The position numbers and the translations under genes are program-made. Positions 20,401 to 35,400 of a DNA stretch of 64,000 nucleotides are shown piece after piece. The DNA lies in assembly GCA_947396885.1 (NCBI GenBank), contig CANDYH010000002.1:1-64000 (forward strand). Direction: 5' to 3'. Every line of letters begins with the position of its first letter. The first letter of the stretch is position 1. The notes below the pieces were generated by a model. That model saw nothing but the letters and a program-made list of their open reading frames with translations, was not told where the DNA came from and did no database searches. Source of the stretch: Heligmosomoides polygyrus polygyrus (Eukaryota; Nematoda; Chromadorea; Rhabditida; Heligmosomidae).

Positions 20401-23400
20401 ATCCTATCAATCGAGTGGGCGCGAGAGCCTGTAGAGTGACCGTTTCGGGAGTTTTATCGGAAATTCCCAGCCGCCCTACTTAGAAATTGTTTTAGGACTG
20501 TCCAGCTTGCCTTTGGTGTCCGCCGTAAGCAATGCATACAGAATCGATCCTATCAATCGAGTCGGCGCGACCCCTCGCAGAGTGAGGACGAGTGGGCGCG
20601 AGAACCTGTAGAGTGACCGCTTCGGGGGTGTTGGCGAAATTCCCAGTCGTTCTACTTAGGAAATGCTTCTAGCTTGTCCAGCTTGCCTTTGGAGTGCGTC
20701 GTAAACAATGCATTTAGAATCGATCCTATCAATCGAGTGGGTGAGAGAGCCTGTAGAGTGACCGTTTCGGGAGTTTGTATCGGAAATTCCCAGCCGCCCT
20801 ACTTAGAAATTGCCTTAGGACTGTCCAGCTTGCCTTTGGAGTGCGCCGCAGACAATGCATACAGAATCGATCCTATCAATCGAGTCGGCGCGACCACTCG
20901 CAGAGTGAGGACGAGTGGGCGCGAGAACCTGTAGAGTGACCGTTTCGGGGGTTTTGGCGAAATTCCCAGTCGTTCTACTTAGGAAATGCTTCTAGCCTGT
21001 CCAGCTTGCCTTTGGAGTGCGTCGTAAACAATGCATATAGAATCGATCCTATCAATCGAGTGGGTGCGAGAGCCTGTAGAGTGACCGTTTCGGGAGTTTT
21101 ATCGGAAATTCCCAGCCGCCCTACTTAGAAATTGCCTTACGACTGTCCAGCTTGCCTTTGGAGTGCGCCGCAGACAATGCATACAGAATAGATCCTATCA
21201 ATCGAGTGGGCGCGAGAGCCTGTAGAGTGACCGTTTCGGGAGTTTTATCGGAAATTCCCAGCCGCCCTACTTAGAAATTGTTTTAGGACTGTCCAGCTTG
21301 CCTTTGGTGTCCGCCGTAAGCAATGCATACAGAATCGATCCTATCAATCGAGTCGGCGCGACCCCTCGCAGAGTGAGGACGAGTGGGCGCGAGAACCTGT
21401 AGAGTGACCGTTTCGGGGGTTTTAGCGAAATTCCCAGTCGTTCTACTTAGGAAATGCTTCTAGCTTGTCCAGCTTGCCTTTGGAGTGCGTCGTAAACAAT
21501 GCATTTAGAATCGATCCTATCAATCGAGTGGGTGCGAGAGCCTGTAGAGTGACCGTTTCGGGAGTTTTATCGGAAATTCCCAGCCGCCCTGCTTAGAAAT
21601 TGCCTTAGGACTGTCCAGCTTGCCTTTGGAGTGCGCCGCAGACAATGCATACAGAACCGATCCTATCAATCGAGTCGGCGCGACCACTCGCAGAGTGAGG
21701 ACGAGTGGGCGCGAGAACCTGTAGAGTGACCGTTTCGGGGGTTTTGGCGAAATTCCCAGTCGTTCTACTTAGGAAATGCTTCTAGCCTGTCCAGCTTGCC
21801 TTTGGAGTGCGTCGTAAACAATGCATTTAGAATCGATCCTATCAATCGAGTGGGTGCGAGAGCCTGTAGAGTGACCGTTTCGGGAGTTTTATCGGAAATT
21901 CCCAGCCGCCCTGCTTAGAAATTGCCTTAGGACTGTCCAGCTTGCCTTTGGAGTGCGCCGCAGACAATGCATACAGAACCGATCCTATCAATCGAGTCGG
22001 CGCGACCACTCGCAGAGTGAGGACGAGTGGGCGCGAGAACCTGTAGAGTGACCGTTTCGGGGGTTTTGGCGAAATTCCCAGTCGTTCTACTTAGGAAATG
22101 CTTCTAGCCTGTCCAGCTTGCCTTTGGAGTGCGTCGTAAACAATGCATATAGAATCGATCCTATCAATCGAGTGGGTGCGAGAGCCTGTAGAGTGACCGT
22201 TTCGGGAGTTTTATCGGAAATTCCCAGCCGCCCTACTTAGAAATTGTTTTAGGACTGTCCAGCTTGCCTTTGGAGTGCGCCGCAGACAATGCATACAGAA
22301 TCGATCCTATCAATCGAGTCGGCGCGACCCCTCGCAGAGTGAGGACGAGTGGGCGCGAGAACCTGTAGAGTGACCGTTTCGGGGGTTTTGGCGAAATTCC
22401 CAGTCGTTCTACTTAGGAAATGCTTCTAGCCTGTCCAGCTTGCCTTTGGAGTGCGTCGTAAACAATGCATATAGAATCGATCCTATCAATCGAGTGGGTG
22501 CGAGAGCCTGTAGAGTGACCGTTTCGGGAGTTTTATCGGAAATTCCCAGCCGCCCTACTTAGAAATTGTTTTAGGACTGTCCAGCTTGCCTTTGGTGTCC
22601 GCCGTAAGCAATGCATACAGAATCGATCCTATCAATCGAGTCGGCGCGACCCCTCGCAGAGTGAGGACGAGTGGGCGCGAGAACCTGTAGAGTGACCGTT
22701 TCGGGAGTTTTATCGGAAATTCCCGGCCGCCCTACTTAGAAATTGCCTTAGGACTGTCCAGCTTGCCTTTGGAGTGCGCCGCAGACAATGCATACAGAAT
22801 CGATCCTATCAATCGAGTCGGCGCGACCCCTCGCAGAGTGAGGACGAGTGGGCGCGAGAACCTGTAGAGTGACCGTTTCGGGGGTTTTGGCGAAATTCCC
22901 AGTCGTTCTACTTAGGAAATGCTTCTAGCCTGTCCAGCTTGCCTTTGGAGTGCGTCGTAAACAATGCATATAGAATCGATCCTATCAATCGAGTGGGTGC
23001 GAGAGCCTGTAGAGTGACCGTTTCGGGAGTTTTATCGGAAATTCCCAGCCGCCCTACTTAGAAATTGTTTTAGGACTGTCCAGCTTGCCTTTGGTGTCCG
23101 CCGTAAGCAATGCATACAGAATCGATCCTATCAATCGAGTCGGCGCGACCCCTCGCAGAGTGAGGACGAGTGGGCGCGAGAACCTGTAGAGTGACCGTTT
23201 CGGGAGTTTTATCGGAAATTCCCGGCCGCCCTACTTAGAAATTGCCTTAGGACTGTCCAGCTTGCCTTTGGAGTGCGCCGCAGACAATGCATACAGAATC
23301 GATCCTATCAATCGAGTCGGCGCGACCCCTCGCAGAGTGAGGACGAGTGGGCGCGAGAACCTGTAGAGTGACCGTTTCGGGGGTTTTAGCGAAATTCCCA

Positions 23401-26400
23401 GTCGTTCTACTTAGGAAATGCTTCTAGCCTGTCCAGCTTGCCTTTGGAGTGCGTCGTAAACAATGCATATAGAATCGATCCTATCAATCGAGTGGGTGCG
23501 AGAGCCTGTAGAGTGACCGTTTCGGGAGTTTTATCGGAAATTCCCAGCCGCCCTACTTAGAAATTGTTTTAGGACTGTCCAGCTTGCCTTTGGTGTCCGC
23601 CGTAAGCAATGCATACAGAATCGATCCTATCAATCGAGTCGGCGCGACCACTCGCAGAGTGAGGACGAGTGGGCGCGAGAACCTGTAGAGTGACCGTTTC
23701 GGGGGTTTTGGCGAAATTCCCAGTCGTTCTACTTAGAAATTGTTTTAGGACTGTCCAGCTTGCCTTTGGAGTGCGCCGCAGACAATGCATACAGAATCGA
23801 TCCTATCAATCGAGTCGGCGCGACCCCTCGCAGAGTGAGGACGAGTGGGCGCGAGAACCTGTAGAGTGACCGTTTCGGGGGTTTTGGCGAAATTCCCAGT
23901 CGTTCTACTTAGGAAATGCTTCTGGCCTGTCCAGCTTGCCTTTGGAGTGCGTCGTAAACAATGCATATAGAATCGATCCTATCAATCGAGTGGGTGCGAG
24001 AGCCTGTAGAGTGACCGTTTCGGGAGTTTTATCGGAAATTCCCAGCCGCCCTACTTAGAAATTGCCTTACGACTGTCCAGCTTGCCTTTGGAGTGCGCCG
24101 CAGACAATGCATACAGAATAGATCCTATCAATCGAGTGGGCGCGAGAGCCTGTAGAGTGACCGTTTCGGGAGTTTTATCGGAAATTCCCAGCCGCCCTAC
24201 TTAGAAATTGTTTTAGGACTGTCCAGCTTGCCTTTGGTGTCCGCCGTAAGCAATGCATACAGAATCGATCCTATCAATCGAGTCGGCGCGACCCCTCGCA
24301 GAGTGAGGACGAGTGGGCGCGAGAACCTGTAGAGTGACCGCTTCGGGGGTGTTGGCGAAATTCCCAGTCGTTCTACTTAGGAAATGCTTCTAGCTTGTCC
24401 AGCTTGCCTTTGGAGTGCGTCGTAAACAATGCATTTAGAATCGATCCTATCAATCGAGTGGGTGAGAGAGCCTGTAGAGTGACCGTTTCGGGAGTTTGTA
24501 TCGGAAATTCCCAGCCGCCCTACTTAGAAATTGCCTTAGGACTGTCCAGCTTGCCTTTGGAGTGCGCCGCAGACAATGCATACAGAATCGATCCTATCAA
24601 TCGAGTCGGCGCGACCACTCGCAGAGTGAGGACGAGTGGGCGCGAGAACCTGTAGAGTGACCGTTTCGGGGGTTTTGGCGAAATTCCCAGTCGTTCTACT
24701 TAGGAAATGCTTCTAGCCTGTCCAGCTTGCCTTTGGAGTGCGTCGTAAACAATGCATATAGAATCGATCCTATCAATCGAGTGGGTGCGAGAGCCTGTAG
24801 AGTGACCGTTTCGGGAGTTTTATCGGAAATTCCCAGCCGCCCTACTTAGAAATTGCCTTACGACTGTCCAGCTTGCCTTTGGAGTGCGCCGCAGACAATG
24901 CATACAGAATAGATCCTATCAATCGAGTGGGCGCGAGAGCCTGTAGAGTGACCGTTTCGGGAGTTTTATCGGAAATTCCCAGCCGCCCTACTTAGAAATT
25001 GTTTTAGGACTGTCCAGCTTGCCTTTGGTGTCCGCCGTAAGCAATGCATACAGAATCGATCCTATCAATCGAGTCGGCGCGACCCCTCGCAGAGTGAGGA
25101 CGAGTGGGCGCGAGAACCTGTAGAGTGACCGTTTCGGGGGTTTTAGCGAAATTCCCAGTCGTTCTACTTAGGAAATGCTTCTAGCTTGTCCAGCTTGCCT
25201 TTGGAGTGCGTCGTAAACAATGCATTTAGAATCGATCCTATCAATCGAGTGGGTGCGAGAGCCTGTAGAGTGACCGTTTCGGGAGTTTTATCGGAAATTC
25301 CCAGCCGCCCTGCTTAGAAATTGCCTTAGGACTGTCCAGCTTGCCTTTGGAGTGCGCCGCAGACAATGCATACAGAACCGATCCTATCAATCGAGTCGGC
25401 GCGACCACTCGCAGAGTGAGGACGAGTGGGCGCGAGAACCTGTAGAGTGACCGTTTCGGGGGTTTTGGCGAAATTCCCAGTCGTTCTACTTAGGAAATGC
25501 TTCTAGCCTGTCCAGCTTGCCTTTGGAGTGCGTCGTAAACAATGCATATAGAATCGATCCTATCAATCGAGTGGGTGCGAGAGCCTGTAGAGTGACCGTT
25601 TCGGGAGTTTTATCGGAAATTCCCAGCCGCCCTACTTAGAAATTGCCTTACGACTGTCCAGCTTGCCTTTGGAGTGCGCCGCAGACAATGCATACAGAAT
25701 AGATCCTATCAATCGAGTGGGCGCGAGAGCCTGTAGAGTGACCGTTTCGGGAGTTTTATCGGAAATTCCCAGCCGCCCTACTTAGAAATTGTTTTAGGAC
25801 TGTCCAGCTTGCCTTTGGTGTCCGCCGTAAGCAATGCATACAGAATCGATCCTATCAATCGAGTCGGCGCGACCCCTCGCAGAGTGAGGACGAGTGGGCG
25901 CGAGAACCTGTAGAGTGACCGTTTCGGGAGTTTTATCGGAAATTCCCAGCCGCCCTACTTAGAAATTGCCTTAGGACTGTCCAGCTTGCCTTTGGAGTGC
26001 GTCGTAAACAATGCATATAGAATCGATCCTATCAATCGAGTGGGTGCGAGAGCCTGTAGAGTGACCGTTTCGGGAGTTTTATCGGAAATTCCCAGCCGCC
26101 CTACTTAGAAATTGTTTTAGGACTGTCCAGCTTGCCTTTGGTGTCCGCCGTAAGCAATGCATACAGAATCGATCCTATCAATCGAGTCGGCGCGACCACT
26201 CGCAGAGTGAGGACGAGTGGGCGCGAGAACCTGTAGAGTGACCGTTTCGGGGGTTTTGGCGAAATTCCCAGTCGTTCTACTTAGGAAATGCTTCTAGCCT
26301 GTCCAGCTTGCCTTTGGAGTGCGTCGTAAACAATGCATATAGAATCGATCCTATCAATCGAGTGGGTGCGAGAGCCTGTAGAGTGACCGTTTCGGGAGTT

Positions 26401-29400
26401 TTATCGGAAATTCCCAGCCGCCCTACTTAGAAATTGTTTTAGGACTGTCCAGCTTGCCTTTGGAGTGCGCCGCAGACAATGCATACAGAATCGATCCTAT
26501 CAATCGAGTCGGCGCGACCCCTCGCAGAGTGAGGACGAGTGGGCGCGAGAACCTGTAGAGTGACCGTTTCGGGGGTTTTGGCGAAATTCCCAGTCGTTCT
26601 ACTTAGGAAATGCTTCTAGCCTGTCCAGCTTGCCTTTGGAGTGCGTCGTAAACAATGCATATAGAATCGATCCTATCAATCGAGTGGGTGCGAGAGCCTG
26701 TAGAGTGACCGTTTCGGGAGTTTTATCGGAAATTCCCAGCCGCCCTACTTAGAAATTGCCTTACGACTGTCCAGCTTGCTTTTGGAGTGCGCCGCAGACA
26801 ATGCATACAGAATAGATCCTATCAATCGAGTGGGCGCGAGAGCCTGTAGAGTGACCGTTTCGGGAGTTTTATCGGAAATTCCCAGCCGCCCTACTTAGAA
26901 ATTGTTTTAGGACTGTCCAGCTTGCCTTTGGTGTCCGCCGTAAGCAATGCATACAGAATCGATCCTATCAATCGAGTCGGCGCGACCCCTCGCAGAGTGA
27001 GGACGAGTGGGCGCGAGAACCTGTAGAGTGACCGCTTCGGGGGTGTTGGCGAAATTCCCAGTCGTTCTACTTAGGAAATGCTTCTAGCTTGTCCAGCTTG
27101 CCTTTGGAGTGCGTCGTAAACAATGCATTTAGAATCGATCCTATCAATCGAGTGGGTGAGAGAGCCTGTAGAGTGACCGTTTCGGGAGTTTGTATCGGAA
27201 ATTCCCAGCCGCCCTACTTAGAAATTGCCTTAGGACTGTCCAGCTTGCCTTTGGAGTGCGCCGCAGACAATGCATACAGAATCGATCCTATCAATCGAGT
27301 CGGCGCGACCACTCGCAGAGTGAGGACGAGTGGGCGCGAGAACCTGTAGAGTGACCGTTTCGGGGGTTTTGGCGAAATTCCCAGTCGTTCTACTTAGGAA
27401 ATGCTTCTAGCCTGTCCAGCTTGCCTTTGGAGTGCGTCGTAAACAATGCATATAGAATCGATCCTATCAATCGAGTGGGTGCGAGAGCCTGTAGAGTGAC
27501 CGTTTCGGGAGTTTTATCGGAAATTCCCAGCCGCCCTACTTAGAAATTGCCTTACGACTGTCCAGCTTGCCTTTGGAGTGCGCCGTAGACAATGCATACA
27601 GAATAGATCCTATCAATCGAGTGGGCGCGAGAGCCTGTAGAGTGACCGTTTCGGGAGTTTTATCGGAAATTCCCAGCCGCCCTACTTAGAAATTGTTTTA
27701 GGACTGTCCAGCTTGCCTTTGGTGTCCGCCGTAAGCAATGCATACAGAATCGATCCTATCAATCGAGTCGGCGCGACCCCTCGCAGAGTGAGGACGAGTG
27801 GGCGCGAGAACCTGTAGAGTGACCGTTTCGGGGGTTTTAGCGAAATTCCCAGTCGTTCTACTTAGGAAATGCTTCTAGCTTGTCCAGCTTGCCTTTGGAG
27901 TGCGTCGTAAACAATGCATTTAGAATCGATCCTATCAATCGAGTGGGTGCGAGAGCCTGTAGAGTGACCGTTTCGGGAGTTTTATCGGAAATTCCCAGCC
28001 GCCCTGCTTAGAAATTGCCTTAGGACTGTCCAGCTTGCCTTTGGAGTGCGCCGCAGACAATGCATACAGAACCGATCCTATCAATCGAGTCGGCGCGACC
28101 ACTCGCAGAGTGAGGACGAGTGGGCGCGAGAACCTGTAGAGTGACCGTTTCGGGGGTTTTGGCGAAATTCCCAGTCGTTCTACTTAGGAAATGCTTCTAG
28201 CCTGTCCAGCTTGCCTTTGGAGTGCGTCGTAAACAATGCATATAGAATCGATCCTATCAATCGAGTGGGTGCGAGAGCCTGTAGAGTGACCGTTTCGGGA
28301 GTTTTATCGGAAATTCCCAGCCGCCCTACTTAGAAATTGTTTTAGGACTGTCCAGCTTGCCTTTGGTGTCCGCCGTAAGCAATGCATACAGAATCGATCC
28401 TATCAATCGAGTCGGCGCGACCACTCGCAGAGTGAGGACGAGTGGGCGCGAGAACCTGTAGAGTGACCGTTTCGGGGGTTTTAGCGAAATTCCCAGTCGT
28501 TCTACTTAGGAAATGCTTCTAGCTTGTCCAGCTTGCCTTTGGAGTGCGTCGTAAACAATGCATTTAGAATCGATCCTATCAATCGAGTGGGTGCGAGAGC
28601 CTGTAGAGTGACCGTTTCGGGAGTTTTATCGGAAATTCCCAGCCGCCCTGCTTAGAAATTGCCTTAGGACTGTCCAGCTTGCCTTTGGAGTGCGCTGCAG
28701 ACAATGCATACAGAACCGATCCTATCAATCGAGTCGGCGCGACCACTCGCAGAGTGAGGACGAGTGGGCGCGAGAACCTGTAGAGTGACCGTTTCGGGGG
28801 TTTTGGCGAAATTCCCAGTCGTTCTACTTAGGAAATGCTTCTAGCCTGTCCAGCTTGCCTTTGGAGTGCGTCGTAAACAATGCATATAGAATCGATCCTA
28901 TCAATCGAGTGGGTGCGAGAGCCTGTAGAGTGACCGTTTCGGGAGTTTTATCGGAAATTCCCAGCCGCCCTACTTAGAAATTGTTTTAGGACTGTCCAGC
29001 TTGCCTTTGGTGTCCGCCGTAAGCAATGCATACAGAATCGATCCTATCAATCGAGTCGGCGCGACCACTCGCAGAGTGAGGACGAGTGGGCGCGAGAACC
29101 TGTAGAGTGACCGTTTCGGGAGTTTTATCGGAAATTCCCAGCCGCCCTACTTAGAAATTGCCTTAGGACTGTCCAGCTTGCCTTTGGAGTGCGCCGCAGA
29201 CAATGCATACAGAATCGATCCTATCAATCGAGTCGGCGCGACCCCTCGCAGAGTGAGGACGAGTGGGCGCGAGAACCTGTAGAGTGACCGTTTCGGGGGT
29301 TTTAGCGAAATTCCCAGTCGTTCTACTTAGGAAATGCTTCTAGCCTGTCCAGCTTGCCTTTGGAGTGCGTCGTAAACAATGCATATAGAATCGATCCTAT

Positions 29401-32400
29401 CAATCGAGTGGGTGCGAGAGCCTGTAGAGTGACCGTTTCGGGAGTTTTATCGGAAATTCCCAGCCGCCCTACTTAGAAATTGTTTTAGGACTGTCCAGCT
29501 TGCCTTTGGTGTCCGCCGTAAGCAATGCATACAGAATCGATCCTATCAATCGAGTCGGCGCGACCACTCGCAGAGTGAGGACGAGTGGGCGCGAGAACCT
29601 GTAGAGTGACCGTTTCGGGGGTTTTGGCGAAATTCCCAGTCGTTCTACTTAGGAAATGCTTCTAGCCTGTCCAGCTTGCCTTTGGAGTGCGTCGTAAACA
29701 ATGCATATAGAATCGATCCTATCAATCGAGTGGGTGCGAGAGCCTGTAGAGTGACCGTTTCGGGAGTTTTATCGGAAATTCCCAGCCGCCCTACTTAGAA
29801 ATTGTTTTAGGACTGTCCAGCTTGCCTTTGGAGTGCGCCGCAGACAATGCATACAGAATCGATCCTATCAATCGAGTCGGCGCGACCCCTCGCAGAGTGA
29901 GGACGAGTGGGCGCGAGAACCTGTAGAGTGACCGTTTCGGGGGTTTTGGCGAAATTCCCAGTCGTTCTACTTAGGAAATGCTTCTAGCCTGTCCAGCTTG
30001 CCTTTGGAGTGCGTCGTAAACAATGCATATAGAATCGATCCTATCAATCGAGTGGGTGCGAGAGCCTGTAGAGTGACCGTTTCGGGAGTTTTATCGGAAA
30101 TTCCCAGCCGCCCTACTTAGAAATTGCCTTACGACTGTCCAGCTTGCTTTTGGAGTGCGCCGCAGACAATGCATACAGAATAGATCCTATCAATCGAGTG
30201 GGCGCGAGAGCCTGTAGAGTGACCGTTTCGGGAGTTTTATCGGAAATTCCCAGCCGCCCTACTTAGAAATTGTTTTAGGACTGTCCAGCTTGCCTTTGGT
30301 GTCCGCCGTAAGCAATGCATACAGAATCGATCCTATCAATCGAGTCGGCGCGAACCCTCGCAGAGTGAGGACGAGTGGGCGCGAGAACCTGTAGAGTGAC
30401 CGTTTCGGGGGTTTTGGCGAAATTCCCAGTCGTTCTACTTAGGAAATGCTTCTAGCCTGTCCAGCTTGCCTTTGGAGTGCGTCGTAAACAATGCATATAG
30501 AATCGATCCTATCAATCGAGTGGGTGCGAGAGCCTGTAGAGTGACCGTTTCGGGACTTTTATCGGAAATTCCCAGCCGCCCTACTTAGAAATTGCCTTAC
30601 GACTGTCCAGCTTGCCTTTGGAGTGCGCCGCAGACAATGCATACAGAATAGATCCTATCAATCGAGTGGGCGCGAGAGCCTGTAGAGTGACCGTTTCGGG
30701 AGTTTTATCGGAAATTCCCAGCCGCCCTACTTAGAAATTGTTTTAGGACTGTCCAGCTTGCCTTTGGTGTCCGCCGTAAGCAATGCATACAGAATCGATC
30801 CTATCAATCGAGTCGGCGCGACCCCTCGCAGAGTGAGGACGAGTGGGCGCGAGAACCTGTAGAGTGACCGTTTCGGGGGTTTTAGCGAAATTCCCAGTCG
30901 TTCTACTTAGGAAATGCTTCTAGCTTGTCCAGCTTGCCTTTGGAGTGCGTCGTAAACAATGCATTTAGAATCGATCCTATCAATCGAGTGGGTGCGAGAG
31001 CCTGTAGAGTGACCGTTTCGGGAGTTTTATCGGAAATTCCCAGCCGCCCTGCTTAGAAATTGCCTTAGGACTGTCCAGCTTGCCTTTGGAGTGCGCCGCA
31101 GACAATGCATACAGAATCGATCCTATCAATCGAGTCGGCGCGACCCCTCGCAGAGTGAGGACGAGTGGGCGCGAGAACCTGTAGAGTGACCGTTTCGGGG
31201 GTTTTGGCGAAATTCCCAGTCGTTCTACTTAGGAAATGCTTCTAGCCTGTCCAGCTTGCCTTTGGAGTGCGTCGTAAACAATGCATATAGAATCGATCCT
31301 ATCAATCGAGTGGGTGCGAGAGCCTGTAGAGTGACCGTTTCGGGAGTTTTATCGGAAATTCCCAGCCGCCCTACTTAGAAATTGTTTTAGGACTGTCCAG
31401 CTTGCCTTTGGTGTCCGCCGTAAGCAATGCATACAGAATCGATCCTATCAATCGAGTCGGCGCGACCCCTCGCAGAGTGAGGACGAGTGGGCGCGAGAAC
31501 CTGTAGAGTGACCGTTTCGGGAGTTTTATCGGAAATTCCCGGCCGCCCTACTTAGAAATTGCCTTAGGACTGTCCAGCTTGCCTTTGGAGTGCGCCGCAG
31601 ACAATGCATACAGAATCGATCCTATCAATCGAGTCGGCGCGACCCCTCGCAGAGTGAGGACGAGTGGGCGCGAGAACCTGTAGAGTGACCGTTTCGGGGG
31701 TTTTAGCGAAATTCCCAGTCGTTCTACTTAGGAAATGCTTCTAGCCTGTCCAGCTTGCCTTTGGAGTGCGTCGTAAACAATGCATATAGAATCGATCCTA
31801 TCAATCGAGTGGGTGCGAGAGCCTGTAGAGTGACCGTTTCGGGAGTTTTATCGGAAATTCCCAGCCGCCCTACTTAGAAATTGTTTTAGGACTGTCCAGC
31901 TTGCCTTTGGTGTCCGCCGTAAGCAATGCATACAGAATCGATCCTATCAATCGAGTCGGCGCGACCACTCGCAGAGTGAGGACGAGTGGGCGCGAGAACC
32001 TGTAGAGTGACCGTTTCGGGGGTTTTGGCGAAATTCCCAGTCGTTCTACTTAGGAAATGCTTCTAGCCTGTCCAGCTTGCCTTTGGAGTGCGTCGTAAAC
32101 AATGCATATAGAATCGATCCTATCAATCGAGTGGGTGCGAGAGCCTGTAGAGTGACCGTTTCGGGAGTTTTATCGGAAATTCCCAGCCGCCCTACTTAGA
32201 AATTGTTTTAGGACTGTCCAGCTTGCCTTTGGAGTGCGCCGCAGACAATGCATACAGAATCGATCCTATCAATCGAGTCGGCGCGACCCCTCGCAGAGTG
32301 AGGACGAGTGGGCGCGAGAACCTGTAGAGTGACCGTTTCGGGGGTTTTGGCGAAATTCCCAGTCGTTCTACTTAGGAAATGCTTCTGGCCTGTCCAGCTT

Positions 32401-35400
32401 GCCTTTGGAGTGCGTCGTAAACAATGCATATAGAATCGATCCTATCAATCGAGTGGGTGCGAGAGCCTGTAGAGTGACCGTTTCGGGAGTTTTATCGGAA
32501 ATTCCCAGCCGCCCTACTTAGAAATTGCCTTACGACTGTCCAGCTTGCCTTTGGAGTGCGCCGCAGACAATGCATACAGAATAGATCCTATCAATCGAGT
32601 GGGCGCGAGAGCCTGTAGAGTGACCGTTTCGGGAGTTTTATCGGAAATTCCCAGCCGCCCTACTTAGAAATTGTTTTAGGACTGTCCAGCTTGCCTTTGG
32701 TGTCCGCCGTAAGCAATGCATACAGAATCGATCCTATCAATCGAGTCGGCGCGACCCCTCGCAGAGTGAGGACGAGTGGGCGCGAGAACCTGTAGAGTGA
32801 CCGTTTCGGGGGTTTTAGCGAAATTCCCAGTCGTTCTACTTAGGAAATGCTTCTAGCTTGTCCAGCTTGCCTTTGGAGTGCGTCGTAAACAATGCATTTA
32901 GAATCGATCCTATCAATCGAGTGGGTGCGAGAGCCTGTAGAGTGACCGTTTCGGGAGTTTTATCGGAAATTCCCAGCCGCCCTGCTTAGAAATTGCCTTA
33001 GGACTGTCCAGCTTGCCTTTGGAGTGCGCCGCAGACAATGCATACAGAATCGATCCTATCAATCGAGTCGGCGCGACCCCTCGCAGAGTGAGGACGAGTG
33101 GGCGCGAGAACCTGTAGAGTGACCGTTTCGGGGGTTTTGGCGAAATTCCCAGTCGTTCTACTTAGGAAATGCTTCTAGCCTGTCCAGCTTGCCTTTGGAG
33201 TGCGTCGTAAACAATGCATATAGAATCGATCCTATCAATCGAGTGGGTGCGAGAGCCTGTAGAGTGACCGTTTCGGGAGTTTTATCGGAAATTCCCAGCC
33301 GCCCTACTTAGAAATTGTTTTAGGACTGTCCAGCTTGCCTTTGGTGTCCGCCGTAAGCAATGCATACAGAATCGATCCTATCAATCGAGTCGGCGCGACC
33401 CCTCGCAGAGTGAGGACGAGTGGGCGCGAGAACCTGTAGAGTGACCGTTTCGGGAGTTTTATCGGAAATTCCCGGCCGCCCTACTTAGAAATTGCCTTAG
33501 GACTGTCCAGCTTGCCTTTGGAGTGCGCCGCAGACAATGCATACAGAATCGATCCTATCAATCGAGTCGGCGCGACCCCTCGCAGAGTGAGGACGAGTGG
33601 GCGCGAGAACCTGTAGAGTGACCGTTTCGGGGGTTTTAGCGAAATTCCCAGTCGTTCTACTTAGGAAATGCTTCTAGCCTGTCCAGCTTGCCTTTGGAGT
33701 GCGTCGTAAACAATGCATATAGAATCGATCCTATCAATCGAGTGGGTGCGAGAGCCTGTAGAGTGACCGTTTCGGGAGTTTTATCGGAAATTCCCAGCCG
33801 CCCTACTTAGAAATTGTTTTAGGACTGTCCAGCTTGCCTTTGGTGTCCGCCGTAAGCAATGCATACAGAATCGATCCTATCAATCGAGTCGGCGCGACCA
33901 CTCGCAGAGTGAGGACGAGTGGGCGCGAGAACCTGTAGAGTGACCGTTTCGGGGGTTTTGGCGAAATTCCCAGTCGTTCTACTTAGGAAATGCTTCTAGC
34001 CTGTCCAGCTTGCCTTTGGAGTGCGTCGTAAACAATGCATATAGAATCGATCCTATCAATCGAGTGGGTGCGAGAGCCTGTAGAGTGACCGTTTCGGGAG
34101 TTTTATCGGAAATTCCCAGCCGCCCTACTTAGAAATTGTTTTAGGACTGTCCAGCTTGCCTTTGGAGTGCGCCGCAGACAATGCATACAGAATCGATCCT
34201 ATCAATCGAGTCGGCGCGACCCCTCGCAGAGTGAGGACGAGTGGGCGCGAGAACCTGTAGAGTGACCGTTTCGGGGGTTTTGGCGAAATTCCCAGTCGTT
34301 CTACTTAGGAAATGCTTCTGGCCTGTCCAGCTTGCCTTTGGAGTGCGTCGTAAACAATGCATATAGAATCGATCCTATCAATCGAGTGGGTGCGAGAGCC
34401 TGTAGAGTGACCGTTTCGGGAGTTTTATCGGAAATTCCCAGCCGCCCTACTTAGAAATTGCCTTACGACTGTCCAGCTTGCCTTTGGAGTGCGCCGCAGA
34501 CAATGCATACAGAATAGATCCTATCAATCGAGTGGGCGCGAGAGCCTGTAGAGTGACCGTTTCGGGAGTTTTATCGGAAATTCCCAGCCGCCCTACTTAG
34601 AAATTGTTTTAGGACTGTCCAGCTTGCCTTTGGTGTCCGCCGTAAGCAATGCATACAGAATCGATCCTATCAATCGAGTCGGCGCGACCCCTCGCAGAGT
34701 GAGGACGAGTGGGCGCGAGAACCTGTAGAGTGACCGCTTCGGGGGTGTTGGCGAAATTCCCAGTCGTTCTACTTAGGAAATGCTTCTAGCTTGTCCAGCT
34801 TGCCTTTGGAGTGCGTCGTAAACAATGCATTTAGAATCGATCCTATCAATCGAGTGGGTGAGAGAGCCTGTAGAGTGACCGTTTCGGGAGTTTGTATCGG
34901 AAATTCCCAGCCGCCCTACTTAGAAATTGCCTTAGGACTGTCCAGCTTGCCTTTGGAGTGCGCCGCAGACAATGCATACAGAATCGATCCTATCAATCGA
35001 GTCGGCGCGACCACTCGCAGAGTGAGGACGAGTGGGCGCGAGAACCTGTAGAGTGACCGTTTCGGGGGTTTTGGCGAAATTCCCAGTCGTTCTACTTAGG
35101 AAATGCTTCTAGCCTGTCCAGCTTGCCTTTGGAGTGCGTCGTAAACAATGCATATAGAATCGATCCTATCAATCGAGTGGGTGCGAGAGCCTGTAGAGTG
35201 ACCGTTTCGGGAGTTTTATCGGAAATTCCCAGCCGCCCTACTTAGAAATTGCCTTACGACTGTCCAGCTTGCCTTTGGAGTGCGCCGCAGACAATGCATA
35301 CAGAATAGATCCTATCAATCGAGTGGGCGCGAGAGCCTGTAGAGTGACCGTTTCGGGAGTTTTATCGGAAATTCCCAGCCGCCCTACTTAGAAATTGTTT